This document shows, in pieces, positions 26,280-35,197 of a stretch of 55,708 nucleotides of DNA. Source of the DNA: Candidatus Rifleibacteriota bacterium (lineage in GTDB: Bacteria; Muiribacteriota; Ozemobacteria; Ozemobacterales; Ozemobacteraceae); contig JADFZL010000027.1 in assembly GCA_015232575.1 (NCBI GenBank), positions 1 through 55,708 on the forward strand. The letters run 5' to 3'. The stretch's first letter is position 1. Every line of letters begins with the position of its first letter. The notes beneath the pieces are model-generated. The model had not been told where the DNA came from. It did no database searches and was given only the letters and a program-made list of their open reading frames with translations. The position numbers were made by a program, and so were the translations under genes.

Positions 26280-27164
26280 TCACTCTATCCCACTGTCTTC
26301 TTTTTTCAAAGAATCTCCGGTCAGGTTAAGAAAGACTTTTTCGAGAGTTGCCTCCTGAGAATGTATTTTCATAATATTTTTTTCGCCCATTAATTGTGCA
26401 ATTTTTGTCGGAGTATCCTTATCTGAAAATAGCAGCTCGGTTTCTTCATTTACTTTTGATTCATTTGTCTGCCAGGTAATTTTTACGGTTCTTCGGCCAT
26501 GCTGAAGTTTTAAAGTTTCAGGAGTATCGGTTGCAACTATTTTTCCATTGTGCATTACAGCAATTCGATCACAAAGAATATCAGCTTCCTCCATGTAATG
26601 AGTGGTTATAAAAACCGTTGTGCCTTCCTTTTTCAAAGATGAAATTAAATTTCTGATAGAGAGTGCAGACTGCGGATCAAGAGCAGAGGTTGGTTCATCA
26701 AGGAAAAATATTTTTGGACGATGAATGAGGGCACGGGCAATCAGAGTTCGCTGCCTGAGTCCTCTGCTGAGGTTTTGAGTCTGAACGTCTTTATGGGCCT
26801 CCAGATCGAGAAGCTTTATAAGTTCATCTATTCTTTCAGGCGGACTTTCATGCAGCTGAGCAAAAAAAGCGAGGTTCTGCCTGACGGTCAATCTATCATA
26901 TAAATTCTGATTGTCAGGGACAACACCCATAAATTCCTTTATTTCTTCACGCTGTCCTGGCATTGATTTTCCAAGCAATTCTATATTTCCTGAATTTGGT
27001 ACAAGATTTCCAATCATCATTCTTATGGTGGTGGTTTTTCCAGCCCCGTTTGGTCCGAGGAAGCCGAATATTTCTCCCTCATTAACTTCGAAGGAAATAT
27101 TATTTACCGCAAGTTTTTCACCGTAGGCTTTTTTCAAATTTTCAACAAAAATTGCTCTGCTCAT
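26280..27164 (-). CDS. ABC transporter ATP-binding protein
   Basis: 294 residues with a complete nucleotide-binding domain: Walker A GPNGAGKTT (about 35-43), Q-loop, signature LSRGLRQR (about 133), Walker B IFFLDEPTSALDP (about 152) and the switch His in ITTHYME. The C-terminal domain is typical for ABC-2 exporter subunits. It is translated just before the permease gene. The signature replaces the usual LSGGQ by LSRGL, as often seen in NatA/CcmA-type proteins. Confidence 0.92.
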   Translation of the reverse strand: MSRAIFVENLKKAYGEKLAVNNISFEVNEGEIFGFLGPNGAGKTTTIRMMIGNLVPNSGNIELLGKSMPGQREEIKEFMGVVPDNQNLYDRLTVRQNLAFFAQLHESPPERIDELIKLLDLEAHKDVQTQNLSRGLRQRTLIARALIHRPKIFFLDEPTSALDPQSALSIRNLISSLKKEGTTVFITTHYMEEADILCDRIAVMHNGKIVATDTPETLKLQHGRRTVKITWQTNESKVNEETELLFSDKDTPTKIAQLMGEKNIMKIHSQEATLEKVFLNLTGDSLKKEDSGIE

Positions 27165-27316
27165 AATTGCCTTTCTAAGAGGGTATGCGCGATTTTATAA
27201 TAATGTAAAAAACTGCACAATAAAATATCTTGTTTTTTTTTCCAACATGTTATAGTAATATACAATAATTTTAAAAAAAAGACTTACATTTTCAAAAAGA
27301 ATTTCAGAGGAAAATA

Positions 27317-29383
27317 ATGCAATCAGCACCTGAAAAAGTTTCTGTTTTTGTATTTACAAGTTTCCAGGGTGGTGTTGGTAAGAGTACCATTGCTTACAAA
27401 TTTGCTAAGAAATTTCAAAAGCAGACCGGAAAAAAGGGAATATATTTCGAATATAATCGCCTTTCTCCATCTTTCGTTGTCGAATCGCTCAATCTGAAAG
27501 ACAGACTGAAAAACAGTTACATTGACTATATGGTTTCCAATTGGGCTGGTTTCAGAGAGCAGGATTTGCAGCAATACTTCACCGAAATTGATGGTCTTTA
27601 CGTTTTGCCTTTCACAGGTATTCGAAGTAAAGAGACTCTTCTTCCTCACTTCAACTTTGTTGACACAGATTCCATCCCGCCCATGGAACGCTTGATTAAC
27701 GTTGTCAATAAATCGAACATGTTCATTGTAATGGACGTCCCCCTTTCGTTTTCAGCATTTCAACTTTTCATGTTGAAAAATGCTGATCTGGTTTTTTATA
27801 TTTACACGAATCAGTCGCCTTCCCCGTCATTCGCCTCAAGATTTGAGTGGGAGTGGAAGCGCATGACAGAAGGAACGGATAACCTGTATTTCATAAGAAA
27901 TCTTGTAGATATTGACACCGACAAGGGTGAACTGGGTTTTTTCAAAAAAGAATGTGTTGTTCCAATTGGAAATTCTTTTTCTGTAACTGATGCCAATGAC
28001 CCGGTTGACAAAAGCGTATCAGATTTTGTCGAGACTATTCATAAACTCGAAAAGCCGGTAAAGAAAACTGATGTTCCTATGGATAACCGAATGGTTTCTA
28101 AAGTTCAGCAAACTTTATGGGACTACCAGAAGATGGTTCGCAATGAGGTAGTTGGAAGCCTGGAGAAGAAATTTGGTATTTCAGACGTTGATTTAAAGAG
28201 AAACGTCGAAAAATCGATGGAGAATGTTTTTGCCAAATTTGCCCCACCAGTAATTGAAGGGTATGATGTAAAATCTGAGACAAGAAAATATCTTATAGAT
28301 GAAATTCTTGGTCTTGGACCACTTGAAGAATTTATCAGGGATCCGGAAGTTGATGAAATAATGGTTAACGGGCCCAACAGAATTTTCGTAGAAAAGCGCG
28401 GGAAACTTACACTTACTCCCAAGGCATTTAATAACGCCGATCACGTTAAAGCGGTAATTGACAGAATTCTTATGCCTGTTGGAAGAACAGTAAATGAGCG
28501 AACGCCATACGTTGATGCCAGACTAACAGACGGGTCAAGAGCGCACGCTATAATTCCGCCACTTTCATTGACAGGGCCAATGATCACAATAAGAAAGTTC
28601 GCCCGTATTCCGATCACTCTCGAAGATCTTGTTGCAAGATTTGGGACTTTAACTGCACCTGTAGGTGAATTTCTAAAGCTTTGCGTAAGACTTAGAAAAA
28701 ATATAGTGGTTTCAGGCGGGGCCAGCTCAGGAAAGACAACTCTTCTGAATGTACTTTCCTCATTCATTTCCCCGACGGAAAGAGTCATTTCCATTGAAGA
28801 CTCTGCAGAATTAAAGCTTAATCTGGAAAATCTCGGCAGACTCGAAGCACGGCAACAGGGAACTGAAGCAAAAAATCAGGTTACAATCAGAGATCTGGTA
28901 AGAAATGCCCTCAGAATGAGACCAGACAGAATTATAGTCGGAGAATGTCGTGGTGACGAAGCTCTTGACATGCTTCAAGCCATGAACACTGGTCACGATG
29001 GTTCCTTAACAACTCTTCATGCAAATTCCACCCGTGATGCACTTGCAAGAATGGAAACAATGGTTCTAATGGCCGGAGTTGATCTTCCATTAAGGGCAAT
29101 CAGAGAACAGATTGCTTCTTCTGTAAACATTGTTATTCAGACAGCTAGATTGTCTGATGGCTGCCGAAGAGTTCTGGAAGTTGCAGAGATTACAGGAATT
29201 GAGGAACTGAACATCCTGGTAACACCGATATTCCGTTTCGAAAAGAAATGGATCAATGAAGAGGGAAGAGTTTACGGCGAGATCGTCCCGACTGGCTACA
29301 TACCAAGTTTTATGAAATCAATCCCGGGAACTAATGATCAGGCATTGGAAAAGATGTTTGCTCAGAAAAATGATAAGAATTGA
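27317..29383 (+). CDS. TadZ-TadA fusion: ParA-like localiser joined to Tad secretion ATPase
   Basis: 688 residues. Residues 1-240 are a ParA/MinD-type domain: deviant Walker A SFQGGVGKST (about 14-23, with Gln in place of the signature Lys) and IVMDVPLSF, as in CpaE/TadZ, which sets the pole or site of pilus assembly. After a linker, residues 265-688 are a complete CpaF/TadA ATPase: EEFIRDPEVDEIMVNGPNRIFVEKRGKL, Walker A GGASSGKTT (about 469-477), SIEDSAEL, and the arginine-rich GECRGDEALDMLQAMNTGHDGSLTTLHANS. It powers assembly of Flp/Tad pili. AGAGGA before ATG. The downstream gene encodes the cognate membrane core. Confidence 0.9.
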   Translation: MQSAPEKVSVFVFTSFQGGVGKSTIAYKFAKKFQKQTGKKGIYFEYNRLSPSFVVESLNLKDRLKNSYIDYMVSNWAGFREQDLQQYFTEIDGLYVLPFTGIRSKETLLPHFNFVDTDSIPPMERLINVVNKSNMFIVMDVPLSFSAFQLFMLKNADLVFYIYTNQSPSPSFASRFEWEWKRMTEGTDNLYFIRNLVDIDTDKGELGFFKKECVVPIGNSFSVTDANDPVDKSVSDFVETIHKLEKPVKKTDVPMDNRMVSKVQQTLWDYQKMVRNEVVGSLEKKFGISDVDLKRNVEKSMENVFAKFAPPVIEGYDVKSETRKYLIDEILGLGPLEEFIRDPEVDEIMVNGPNRIFVEKRGKLTLTPKAFNNADHVKAVIDRILMPVGRTVNERTPYVDARLTDGSRAHAIIPPLSLTGPMITIRKFARIPITLEDLVARFGTLTAPVGEFLKLCVRLRKNIVVSGGASSGKTTLLNVLSSFISPTERVISIEDSAELKLNLENLGRLEARQQGTEAKNQVTIRDLVRNALRMRPDRIIVGECRGDEALDMLQAMNTGHDGSLTTLHANSTRDALARMETMVLMAGVDLPLRAIREQIASSVNIVIQTARLSDGCRRVLEVAEITGIEELNILVTPIFRFEKKWINEEGRVYGEIVPTGYIPSFMKSIPGTNDQALEKMFAQKNDKN

Positions 29384-29398
29384 GAAGGAGGATGTGAA

Positions 29399-30931
29399 AT
29401 GGATTTGAATTTTGTTATGTTCATTTTTAAGATCATCGCATTTCTCGCGATTTTTATTGGCATTTATCTGGTCGTAGAAGAGCAGATAGAGATTGTCAGC
29501 GGGAAAAAGCGAAAAGAGCAGGATCCGTCAGGACTGGGTGGCAAGAAGTACCTTAAAAGTCTTACAAACAAGACTCTTGACGATGAGTTGATTGAGGCAC
29601 TGCTGATGATCAATTCAAGTTTAAAAGCCGGAAGAAATCTTGATCAGGCTTTTGAACTTGTTGCAATTTCAACTCCTCCCCCAATTTGCAATGAATTCAG
29701 AATTCTTGTACAGGAAAGAAGACTCGGAGTACCAATGGTTGAAGCACTTGTCAACCTTGCAAAGAGAGTAAAAAATCAGGACTTGCAGCTCGCAGTCAAT
29801 GCCACTATTTTCCAGCAGGAAACAGGTGGTAATCTTGAAGATTTGTACAAGCAGATCGTTGCAACAGTTGCTGAAAGAAAGAAGATTCTCGGAAAAATCA
29901 TGGCTGGAACTGCACATGCCAGAATATCCGGTTTCATGGTTGGTGTAATACCAATCGCAATGTCATTGATGATGTTTCTATGGCATCCAAGTTATATTCA
30001 GCCAATGCTGAACAATAAATTTGGCTTTCTTGTTCTTCTGATGTCATTTGCAGCAGCTGGTCTCGGTCTTTTCTTCATTAATCGTATGACAACAACAATA
30101 TTGCCTGAAACCGAAGATAAAATGGCAAAATTGAATGAAGCAGCCCTTCGAAGAGATGAATGGCAGTGGGTTATTATTAAACCTCTTCTTCAGGCGCTGG
30201 TAAAACTGAATCAAAATCTCAATCTAGGTTTCCTGAAAAGATACCGTGAAGACATTTCATACATCATGACACTCGCCGGAAACCCGGGCGGTTTCACCCC
30301 CGACGAATTTATTGCACTCAAGGAAATTTCTTCACTCGCTTTCGTGTGTCTTGTAATTATCTTCTTTAACCCTTTCAAATACGGGTTATTAGGTTGGGCA
30401 CTTCTGATAGTTCTTATTCCAATTGGCTTTCACCTGCCTAGAGTTTATTTGACTCAACGCATCAGAGCAAGACAACGAAATATTGAATTCGAACTTCCAT
30501 ACACAATTGACCTTCTTTCACTTGCGATTGAAGCAGGTCTTGATCTAGTTGGTGGAATACAGAAAATCGTTGAAAAGTCAAGACCAACAGATGTTGTTGT
30601 TGAATTCCAAACGTTTTTGAATGATATAAAACTGGGGAAGACTCTTGAAGAGTCGTTGTCTGAAATGGCAGACCGCGTTCAAATCATGTCGTTTTTCTCA
30701 TTTGTTTCATCACTTATTCAAGCACAGAGACTTGGCGCTGAAATAGGGCCAACACTCAGAGCACAGGCAGAGCAGATGAGATACCAGAGAATGATTCTCG
30801 CGGAAGAGAAAGTGAATCAGCTTCCGGTCAAGCTTCTTATTCCACTTGTATTCTTTATTTTTCCCAGTATTTTTGTTCTGATTATGGGTCCTTCACTTAT
30901 TCATGTGATGACTAATTTCCCACAAAAATAA
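29399..30931 (+). CDS. TadB-TadC fusion: Tad pilus inner-membrane core
   Basis: 510 residues with two type II secretion F domains in tandem. The first (about 60-230: ALLMINSSLKAGRNLDQAFEL ... GNLEDLYKQIVATVAERKKI) is TadB-like; the second (about 355-500: IDLLSLAIEAGLDLVGGIQKI ... AQRLGAEIGPTLRAQAEQMR) is TadC-like, each followed by membrane helices. In most Tad systems these are two separate genes. It starts 15 bp after the ATPase fusion with AAGGAGG, so the ATPase and platform are co-expressed. No pilin, secretin or prepilin peptidase gene is adjacent; a terminator follows. Confidence 0.88.
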   Translation: MDLNFVMFIFKIIAFLAIFIGIYLVVEEQIEIVSGKKRKEQDPSGLGGKKYLKSLTNKTLDDELIEALLMINSSLKAGRNLDQAFELVAISTPPPICNEFRILVQERRLGVPMVEALVNLAKRVKNQDLQLAVNATIFQQETGGNLEDLYKQIVATVAERKKILGKIMAGTAHARISGFMVGVIPIAMSLMMFLWHPSYIQPMLNNKFGFLVLLMSFAAAGLGLFFINRMTTTILPETEDKMAKLNEAALRRDEWQWVIIKPLLQALVKLNQNLNLGFLKRYREDISYIMTLAGNPGGFTPDEFIALKEISSLAFVCLVIIFFNPFKYGLLGWALLIVLIPIGFHLPRVYLTQRIRARQRNIEFELPYTIDLLSLAIEAGLDLVGGIQKIVEKSRPTDVVVEFQTFLNDIKLGKTLEESLSEMADRVQIMSFFSFVSSLIQAQRLGAEIGPTLRAQAEQMRYQRMILAEEKVNQLPVKLLIPLVFFIFPSIFVLIMGPSLIHVMTNFPQK

Positions 30932-30948
30932 CTGACAGATACAGAAAG

Positions 30949-30972
30949 ATCCGGCTCAGGCCGGATTTTTTT
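30949..30972 (+). terminator. Terminator of the Tad operon
   Basis: ATCCGGC-tcag-GCCGGAT followed by TTTTTT. Confidence 0.95.
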
Positions 30973-31018
30973 GTATCTGAATAGTTTTATTTCTTTATTT
31001 AAAAGGTTACCTAAACTT

Positions 31019-31540
31019 ATGAAATCAAAAAAACTTATATTGATAAGTTCCTGTCTGATTGGAATATCCAGTTCCTATAAAGGTAAATTCAACGAAAAAG
31101 CTTCCGATTTCTTTATTCCAATTATGCGTGAAGCTGAGAAATACGGTTTCATATTTATTCCAGTCTGTCCTGAGCAACTTGGCGGCTTGAGTACTCCAAG
31201 AGAACCATCAGAGTTATTGTCTAATTCTGAAGAAATAATTTCCGGAAAGGGAAAGATTCTGTCAAAGAATGGCATGGATGTTACTGAAAACTTTCTTAGG
31301 GGTGGAAATGAAGCACTAAAAATTGCAGATATTTTTAACATTAAAACAGCTATCATGAAAGAAAAAAGTCCATCATGCGGAAAGAATAATGTTTACTCTG
31401 GAGATTTCAGTGGTACCCTTATAAAGGGAATGGGTATTACAAGTTTTTTACTATCCGGAAATGGAATCAAAGTATATTCTGATGAAGAAATACTTTTATC
31501 ATGCCTGGTTGAAAGAATGAGCATTACTGATTTATTCTAA
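31019..31540 (+). CDS. DUF523-family protein
   Basis: 173 residues from ATG at 31019; a longer frame would start inside the Tad terminator. Family motifs: ISSCLIGISSSYKGKFN (normally SACLLG...YDG), PVCPEQLGGLSTPREPSE, KEKSPSCGKNNVYSGDFSGTLIKGMGI and NGIKVYSDEE. The conserved Cys residues (in SSCL, VCPEQ and SPSCG) are kept. The function of DUF523 is not established; a role in metal or cofactor handling has been suggested by the Cys pattern. Transcribed alone. Confidence 0.85.
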   Translation: MKSKKLILISSCLIGISSSYKGKFNEKASDFFIPIMREAEKYGFIFIPVCPEQLGGLSTPREPSELLSNSEEIISGKGKILSKNGMDVTENFLRGGNEALKIADIFNIKTAIMKEKSPSCGKNNVYSGDFSGTLIKGMGITSFLLSGNGIKVYSDEEILLSCLVERMSITDLF

Positions 31541-31659
31541 AATTATTCAGAAACTTACATGGACAAAGGAAGAATACGAGTACTCAAAATATTTTTATGG
31601 TGCAACACATCTAATGATCGCATTTTAAGAATGTACGCCACTTTTGTAAATTTTTGTTA

Positions 31660-31688
31660 TTGACTCTTTACATTTCATCTGATAATAT
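31660..31688 (+). promoter_or_regulatory. Sigma-70 promoter of the small membrane protein gene
   Basis: TTGACT (31660-31665), exactly 17 bases, TAATAT (31683-31688). It shows that the gene starts at 31750 and not at an in-frame upstream codon at 31654. Confidence 0.7.
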
Positions 31689-31749
31689 CTACCCACAGAT
31701 TTTTTCTGGACAACCAAAAAAATCGAGAGAACTCCTTGGAGGATTGAGT

Positions 31750-32328
31750 ATGAGTTTTCTTAGTGTTCTAAAGGGCATGTCCATTGAGGATAATTGTCCT
31801 GTTGATCTTAGTTTTTCAACTTCAAAAACCTGTAGTATTTTTGGTAAAATGGTCTCTGTTCTTGGGACTGTATTATTCTGGAGGATCCTCGTTGAGGATT
31901 CGTATTTCGGGGGGTCATGGACACTCAGACTTTTCTCATTTTTGATCGCTTTGTCTATTCTGATCTTTGGTGTAATGATTATGACTTATCAAAAAAAAGT
32001 AATAATAGACCAGCTCAAGTCAAAAATTAGTTATAGTGAAACATGTTTTTTTGGGTGGAAAAAAGTATCATACCATTTTTCTGAACTTGTCCACATCGAA
32101 ATTAGTCCGGTTTCAGAATGTTTGATCACTTCGAAAAGTTGCATGTGGACGATCAAAGCTTACTTTGATCGTGGGGGAGTAGTAACTGGCGTTCGCCTGT
32201 TTGAGAGCATTCACAGTAGTGAAGCAGAAGAAGCTGGTTCCAGACTATCTCAAATCTTCTGCTGTCCGGTATTGAGAGATTCCGGTAAATTTTTAACCAG
32301 GGCCTTTACGAGCCAGGTTGGAGTTTAA
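31750..32328 (+). CDS. Two-helix membrane protein of unknown function
   Basis: 192 residues from ATG at 31750, six bases after GGAGGA. Two membrane segments (about 35-52, MVSVLGTVLFWRILV and about 62-82, LRLFSFLIALSILIFGVMIM) are followed by a cytoplasmic beta-rich domain (KKVIIDQLKSKISYSETCFFGWKKVSYHFSELVHIEI) of a PH-like type seen in small membrane proteins. I do not recognise a named family. Monocistronic with a strong promoter and terminator. Confidence 0.65.
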   Translation: MSFLSVLKGMSIEDNCPVDLSFSTSKTCSIFGKMVSVLGTVLFWRILVEDSYFGGSWTLRLFSFLIALSILIFGVMIMTYQKKVIIDQLKSKISYSETCFFGWKKVSYHFSELVHIEISPVSECLITSKSCMWTIKAYFDRGGVVTGVRLFESIHSSEAEEAGSRLSQIFCCPVLRDSGKFLTRAFTSQVGV

Positions 32329-32344
32329 TTCAACTCCAACTGGT

Positions 32345-32373
32345 AAGCCTGCCTCACGGCAGGCTTTTTTTTT
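32345..32373 (+). terminator. Strong terminator
   Basis: AAGCCTGCC-tcac-GGCAGGCTT followed by a run of T. Confidence 0.95.
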
Positions 32374-32435
32374 CAATTGAAGTTCCTATGAGCACCTAAC
32401 TGATAAGCAAATAGAAACTGAAAGAATATATTAAA

Positions 32436-33632
32436 TCAGCTTCTGCGAAGAATTGCACGAACTTTTGCTCTTTTGGTTTTCAGAACTTTGGCAAACTTTT
32501 CGAAATCAGCTTTTTCAGCCGGAAGAATATCCTGTCCGGGTCTTTCAACAATTCCGTGAAGTTTTAATACTGAAGCAACCACACCAAATGTTTCAAACCA
32601 GGAAACTCTTTCGTTCCCGCGAAGATTGCCATCGGCATATCCAAGAACAATTCCGTTTGCTTCAAGCTTCTTTAATGCTTTACCTTCGGTTGAATTATGT
32701 ACAACATCAGTATATGTTGAATGATTTGAAAGAGACTGATTAACAACATACGAAGACTTTTCAGGCAAAAGTTTTTCGGCAACCATAGCAAGTTCAATTC
32801 TTGTCAGATAAGCTTTTCCATCAAAGGTTACATCGACTTTGTTACCAAGTGTTTTTTCAGAAATTCCTCTCAACATATCAGAGAAATTCTTTTTCATCAT
32901 TGCCCTGTTTCCATCAAAGCTGGCACCAATTGAGAGATATTTTAATCCACCTGCTTTAGATACACTTCTGATAGTGTTCATAAATTCATGGTCTACAGGA
33001 ATATCAACGAATACAATTTCCATTCCCTGGTATTTCTTTGTCATTTCACGCGCAGCCTGTTCGTAAAGACGATATACGAGACAATAAGCTTCACGCCGTG
33101 TCAACTTTCTTCCAGCACCAAGACGTCCATCATTATAGCCACGAACTACTGAGTTCTCCACCAACCATGAAAAAGCCTTATGATTTGATTTTGATGGTCT
33201 GAAATCGGAAAATCCATTTATCTGAGATGGATTAACATTAATCTTGTGACTTTGAGCAAGATAATTTACAGCCCTGGAAAGAATTTCCACGCTCTCACTT
33301 CTTGCAAGAAGATTGCGGGAATAATAGCCAGGAAAAATTTTGGATTTTGCAAATTCATTCAAATTTGTTCCGGCTGAAGTCCCAAGCATTTGAAGCGTTC
33401 GTTTCAGCAGCATTCCATAGCTGAAACTATCAACTGGAGAATCAAGATTGCCTTTCCTGACCTCCTGCATGGTGGTGATACCCAAATCGACACACATTCT
33501 GACTTCCGGGTTTAGAGTGGCAAAGTTAAACTTTTGAGAGATAGCCTCAAGGTTCGTCAGATTAAGTGAAATCGCAGTAATAAATAGTGCCGCAAGTGTT
33601 CCGTAAAAAAATGATTTTTTTCTTGTTTCCAT
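32436..33632 (-). CDS. SLH-domain surface protein
   Basis: 398 residues with an N-terminal signal or anchor (about 8-26, FFYGTLAALFITAISLNLT). At least two S-layer homology repeats are visible: GFSDFRPSKSNHKAFSWLVENSVVRGYNDGRLGAGRKLTRREAYCLVYRL (about 125-172) and YTDVVHNSTEGKALKKLEANGIVLGYADGNLRGNERVSWFETFGVVASVL (about 315-365); a more degenerate one lies between. SLH repeats hold proteins to cell-wall polymers or, in diderms, tether the outer membrane. AGGAG upstream of ATG. A lone gene. Confidence 0.8.
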   Translation of the reverse strand: METRKKSFFYGTLAALFITAISLNLTNLEAISQKFNFATLNPEVRMCVDLGITTMQEVRKGNLDSPVDSFSYGMLLKRTLQMLGTSAGTNLNEFAKSKIFPGYYSRNLLARSESVEILSRAVNYLAQSHKINVNPSQINGFSDFRPSKSNHKAFSWLVENSVVRGYNDGRLGAGRKLTRREAYCLVYRLYEQAAREMTKKYQGMEIVFVDIPVDHEFMNTIRSVSKAGGLKYLSIGASFDGNRAMMKKNFSDMLRGISEKTLGNKVDVTFDGKAYLTRIELAMVAEKLLPEKSSYVVNQSLSNHSTYTDVVHNSTEGKALKKLEANGIVLGYADGNLRGNERVSWFETFGVVASVLKLHGIVERPGQDILPAEKADFEKFAKVLKTKRAKVRAILRRS

Positions 33633-33809
33633 ACTTCAACTCCTCGAAGTAAATAGTCCCTAGATTAATCGACCAATTGAAATTATTTATTGATGATATT
33701 TTTTTTATTTTTTTAACTTATTTTATTGAACTCTTGAAATTGATAAATTTTTTGTGGTAAATTCCAAAACGCATTTTATAAATCAATCAATGTATTTTTT
33801 GGAGAGCGA

Positions 33810-35150
33810 ATGATGAAAATCCTTGGACATGCATTAATATCTACTTTTGGTGAAAATCACACTATTATCGAAGATGGCGCAGTAGCATATAAAGACGATA
33901 AGATTTACGGAGTTGGAACAACTGAGGAAATTAAGAAAAGATTTCCATCAGCAAAATTCAGAAGTGCTTTCGGGCGCCTTCTGACTCCCGGAATTATTAA
34001 CGCTCACATGCACCTTTATTCGACTTTCGCTCGTGGAATAGCTCTGAAAACGCAGCCTGCAGAAAATTTTCCCCAAATTCTTGAGCGCCTATGGTGGCAC
34101 CTTGACAGGTCTCTGAAACCTGAAGACGTAGAATATTCTGCGCTGATTCCACTTATGGATGCCGTAAGAAACGGTGTTACAACCTTAATAGACCATCATT
34201 CAAGTCCACATGCTCTGGGCGGTTCATTAGAAATTCTCAAGAAATCTTTCAGAAAATTTGGTCTCCGCGGCTGCCTATGTTATGAAGTTTCTGATAGGGA
34301 CGGCGCTTCAAGAAGAGATGCCGGAATAGAAGAAAATGCTAATTTCATCAGAGGGCTGAAACTGGAAAACGAGAAGGACATTGCTGGAATTTTCGGGCTT
34401 CACGCAAGCTTTACCCTTGAAGATCCGACTCTGTCAAGAGTTTCTGAACTGATAAAATCGCTTAAGTGCGGTGTACATATTCACGCTGCCGAAGACCGCT
34501 CTGATCTTGAAGATGCGCGCAGAAGAGGCTACAGATCGGTTATTGACAGACTTCACAGATTTGGATTAACAGGTCATGATTCTATTTTTGCTCATTGTGT
34601 ACATGTTGATCAGATAGATTTCCAGACTCTTGCACTTACAAAAACAAATGTTGTTCATAATCCGCGCTCAAACATGAATAATGCTGTCGGCTGTGCGAAC
34701 GTCGAGCACATGATGAGCGAAAAAATTCCGGTAGCCCTTGGGACAGACGGCTTCTCAGCCTCTCCGCTCGCTGATCTGACAACTGCGAATATTCTTCATA
34801 AGCATAATTCAAAAGATCCACGGAAAATTTATGCAGAAGTATGGAAAATGTTTTCCAGGAACAACCCTGCTCTGGCACATCGGCTCTTTAAAATTCCTCT
34901 TGGCGTTCTTGAAGAAGGCGCCGGAAGTGACATGGTTCTCTGGAATTATTATCCCCCCACCCCGATCTCCGCTTCCAACACTCTCGGACACGTTCTATTC
35001 GGACTTTCATCAGCAACAACCCGCGAGGTCATCTGTCAGGGAAAAACCATTTATGAAAATGGCAAGTTCAGCCTGATTTCTGAAGACGAAGAAGTCGCAA
35101 TCCATGCAAAATCAAGAGAACTTGCACAGGCACTCTGGGATAGACTGTAA
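33810..35150 (+). CDS. ssnA: SsnA-type amidohydrolase
   Basis: 446 residues, about the length of E. coli SsnA (442). The metal-dependent amidohydrolase fold shows its residues in order: HMHLYSTFARG (about 65), IDHHSSPHALGGS, GLHASFTLED (about 210), HIHAAEDRSD, HCVHVD and ALGTDGFSA. ATG is doubled (33810 and 33813) after GGAG. SsnA belongs to the selenium/purine catabolic gene set (with ygeX, ygeY, ygfK, hyuA, xdhD, arcC) of E. coli and gut anaerobes; its exact substrate is not settled. First gene of the operon to 39228. Confidence 0.88.
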   Translation: MMKILGHALISTFGENHTIIEDGAVAYKDDKIYGVGTTEEIKKRFPSAKFRSAFGRLLTPGIINAHMHLYSTFARGIALKTQPAENFPQILERLWWHLDRSLKPEDVEYSALIPLMDAVRNGVTTLIDHHSSPHALGGSLEILKKSFRKFGLRGCLCYEVSDRDGASRRDAGIEENANFIRGLKLENEKDIAGIFGLHASFTLEDPTLSRVSELIKSLKCGVHIHAAEDRSDLEDARRRGYRSVIDRLHRFGLTGHDSIFAHCVHVDQIDFQTLALTKTNVVHNPRSNMNNAVGCANVEHMMSEKIPVALGTDGFSASPLADLTTANILHKHNSKDPRKIYAEVWKMFSRNNPALAHRLFKIPLGVLEEGAGSDMVLWNYYPPTPISASNTLGHVLFGLSSATTREVICQGKTIYENGKFSLISEDEEVAIHAKSRELAQALWDRL

Positions 35151-35197
35151 AAGCCCTTTATTACGATTTTCTGTATAAGAAAAAGGATAAGGAAGAA

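Noticed and set aside
33633..33809. Possible riboswitch ahead of the ssnA operon
   Set aside because: The leader is AT-rich with no conserved purine or other riboswitch core that I can see.
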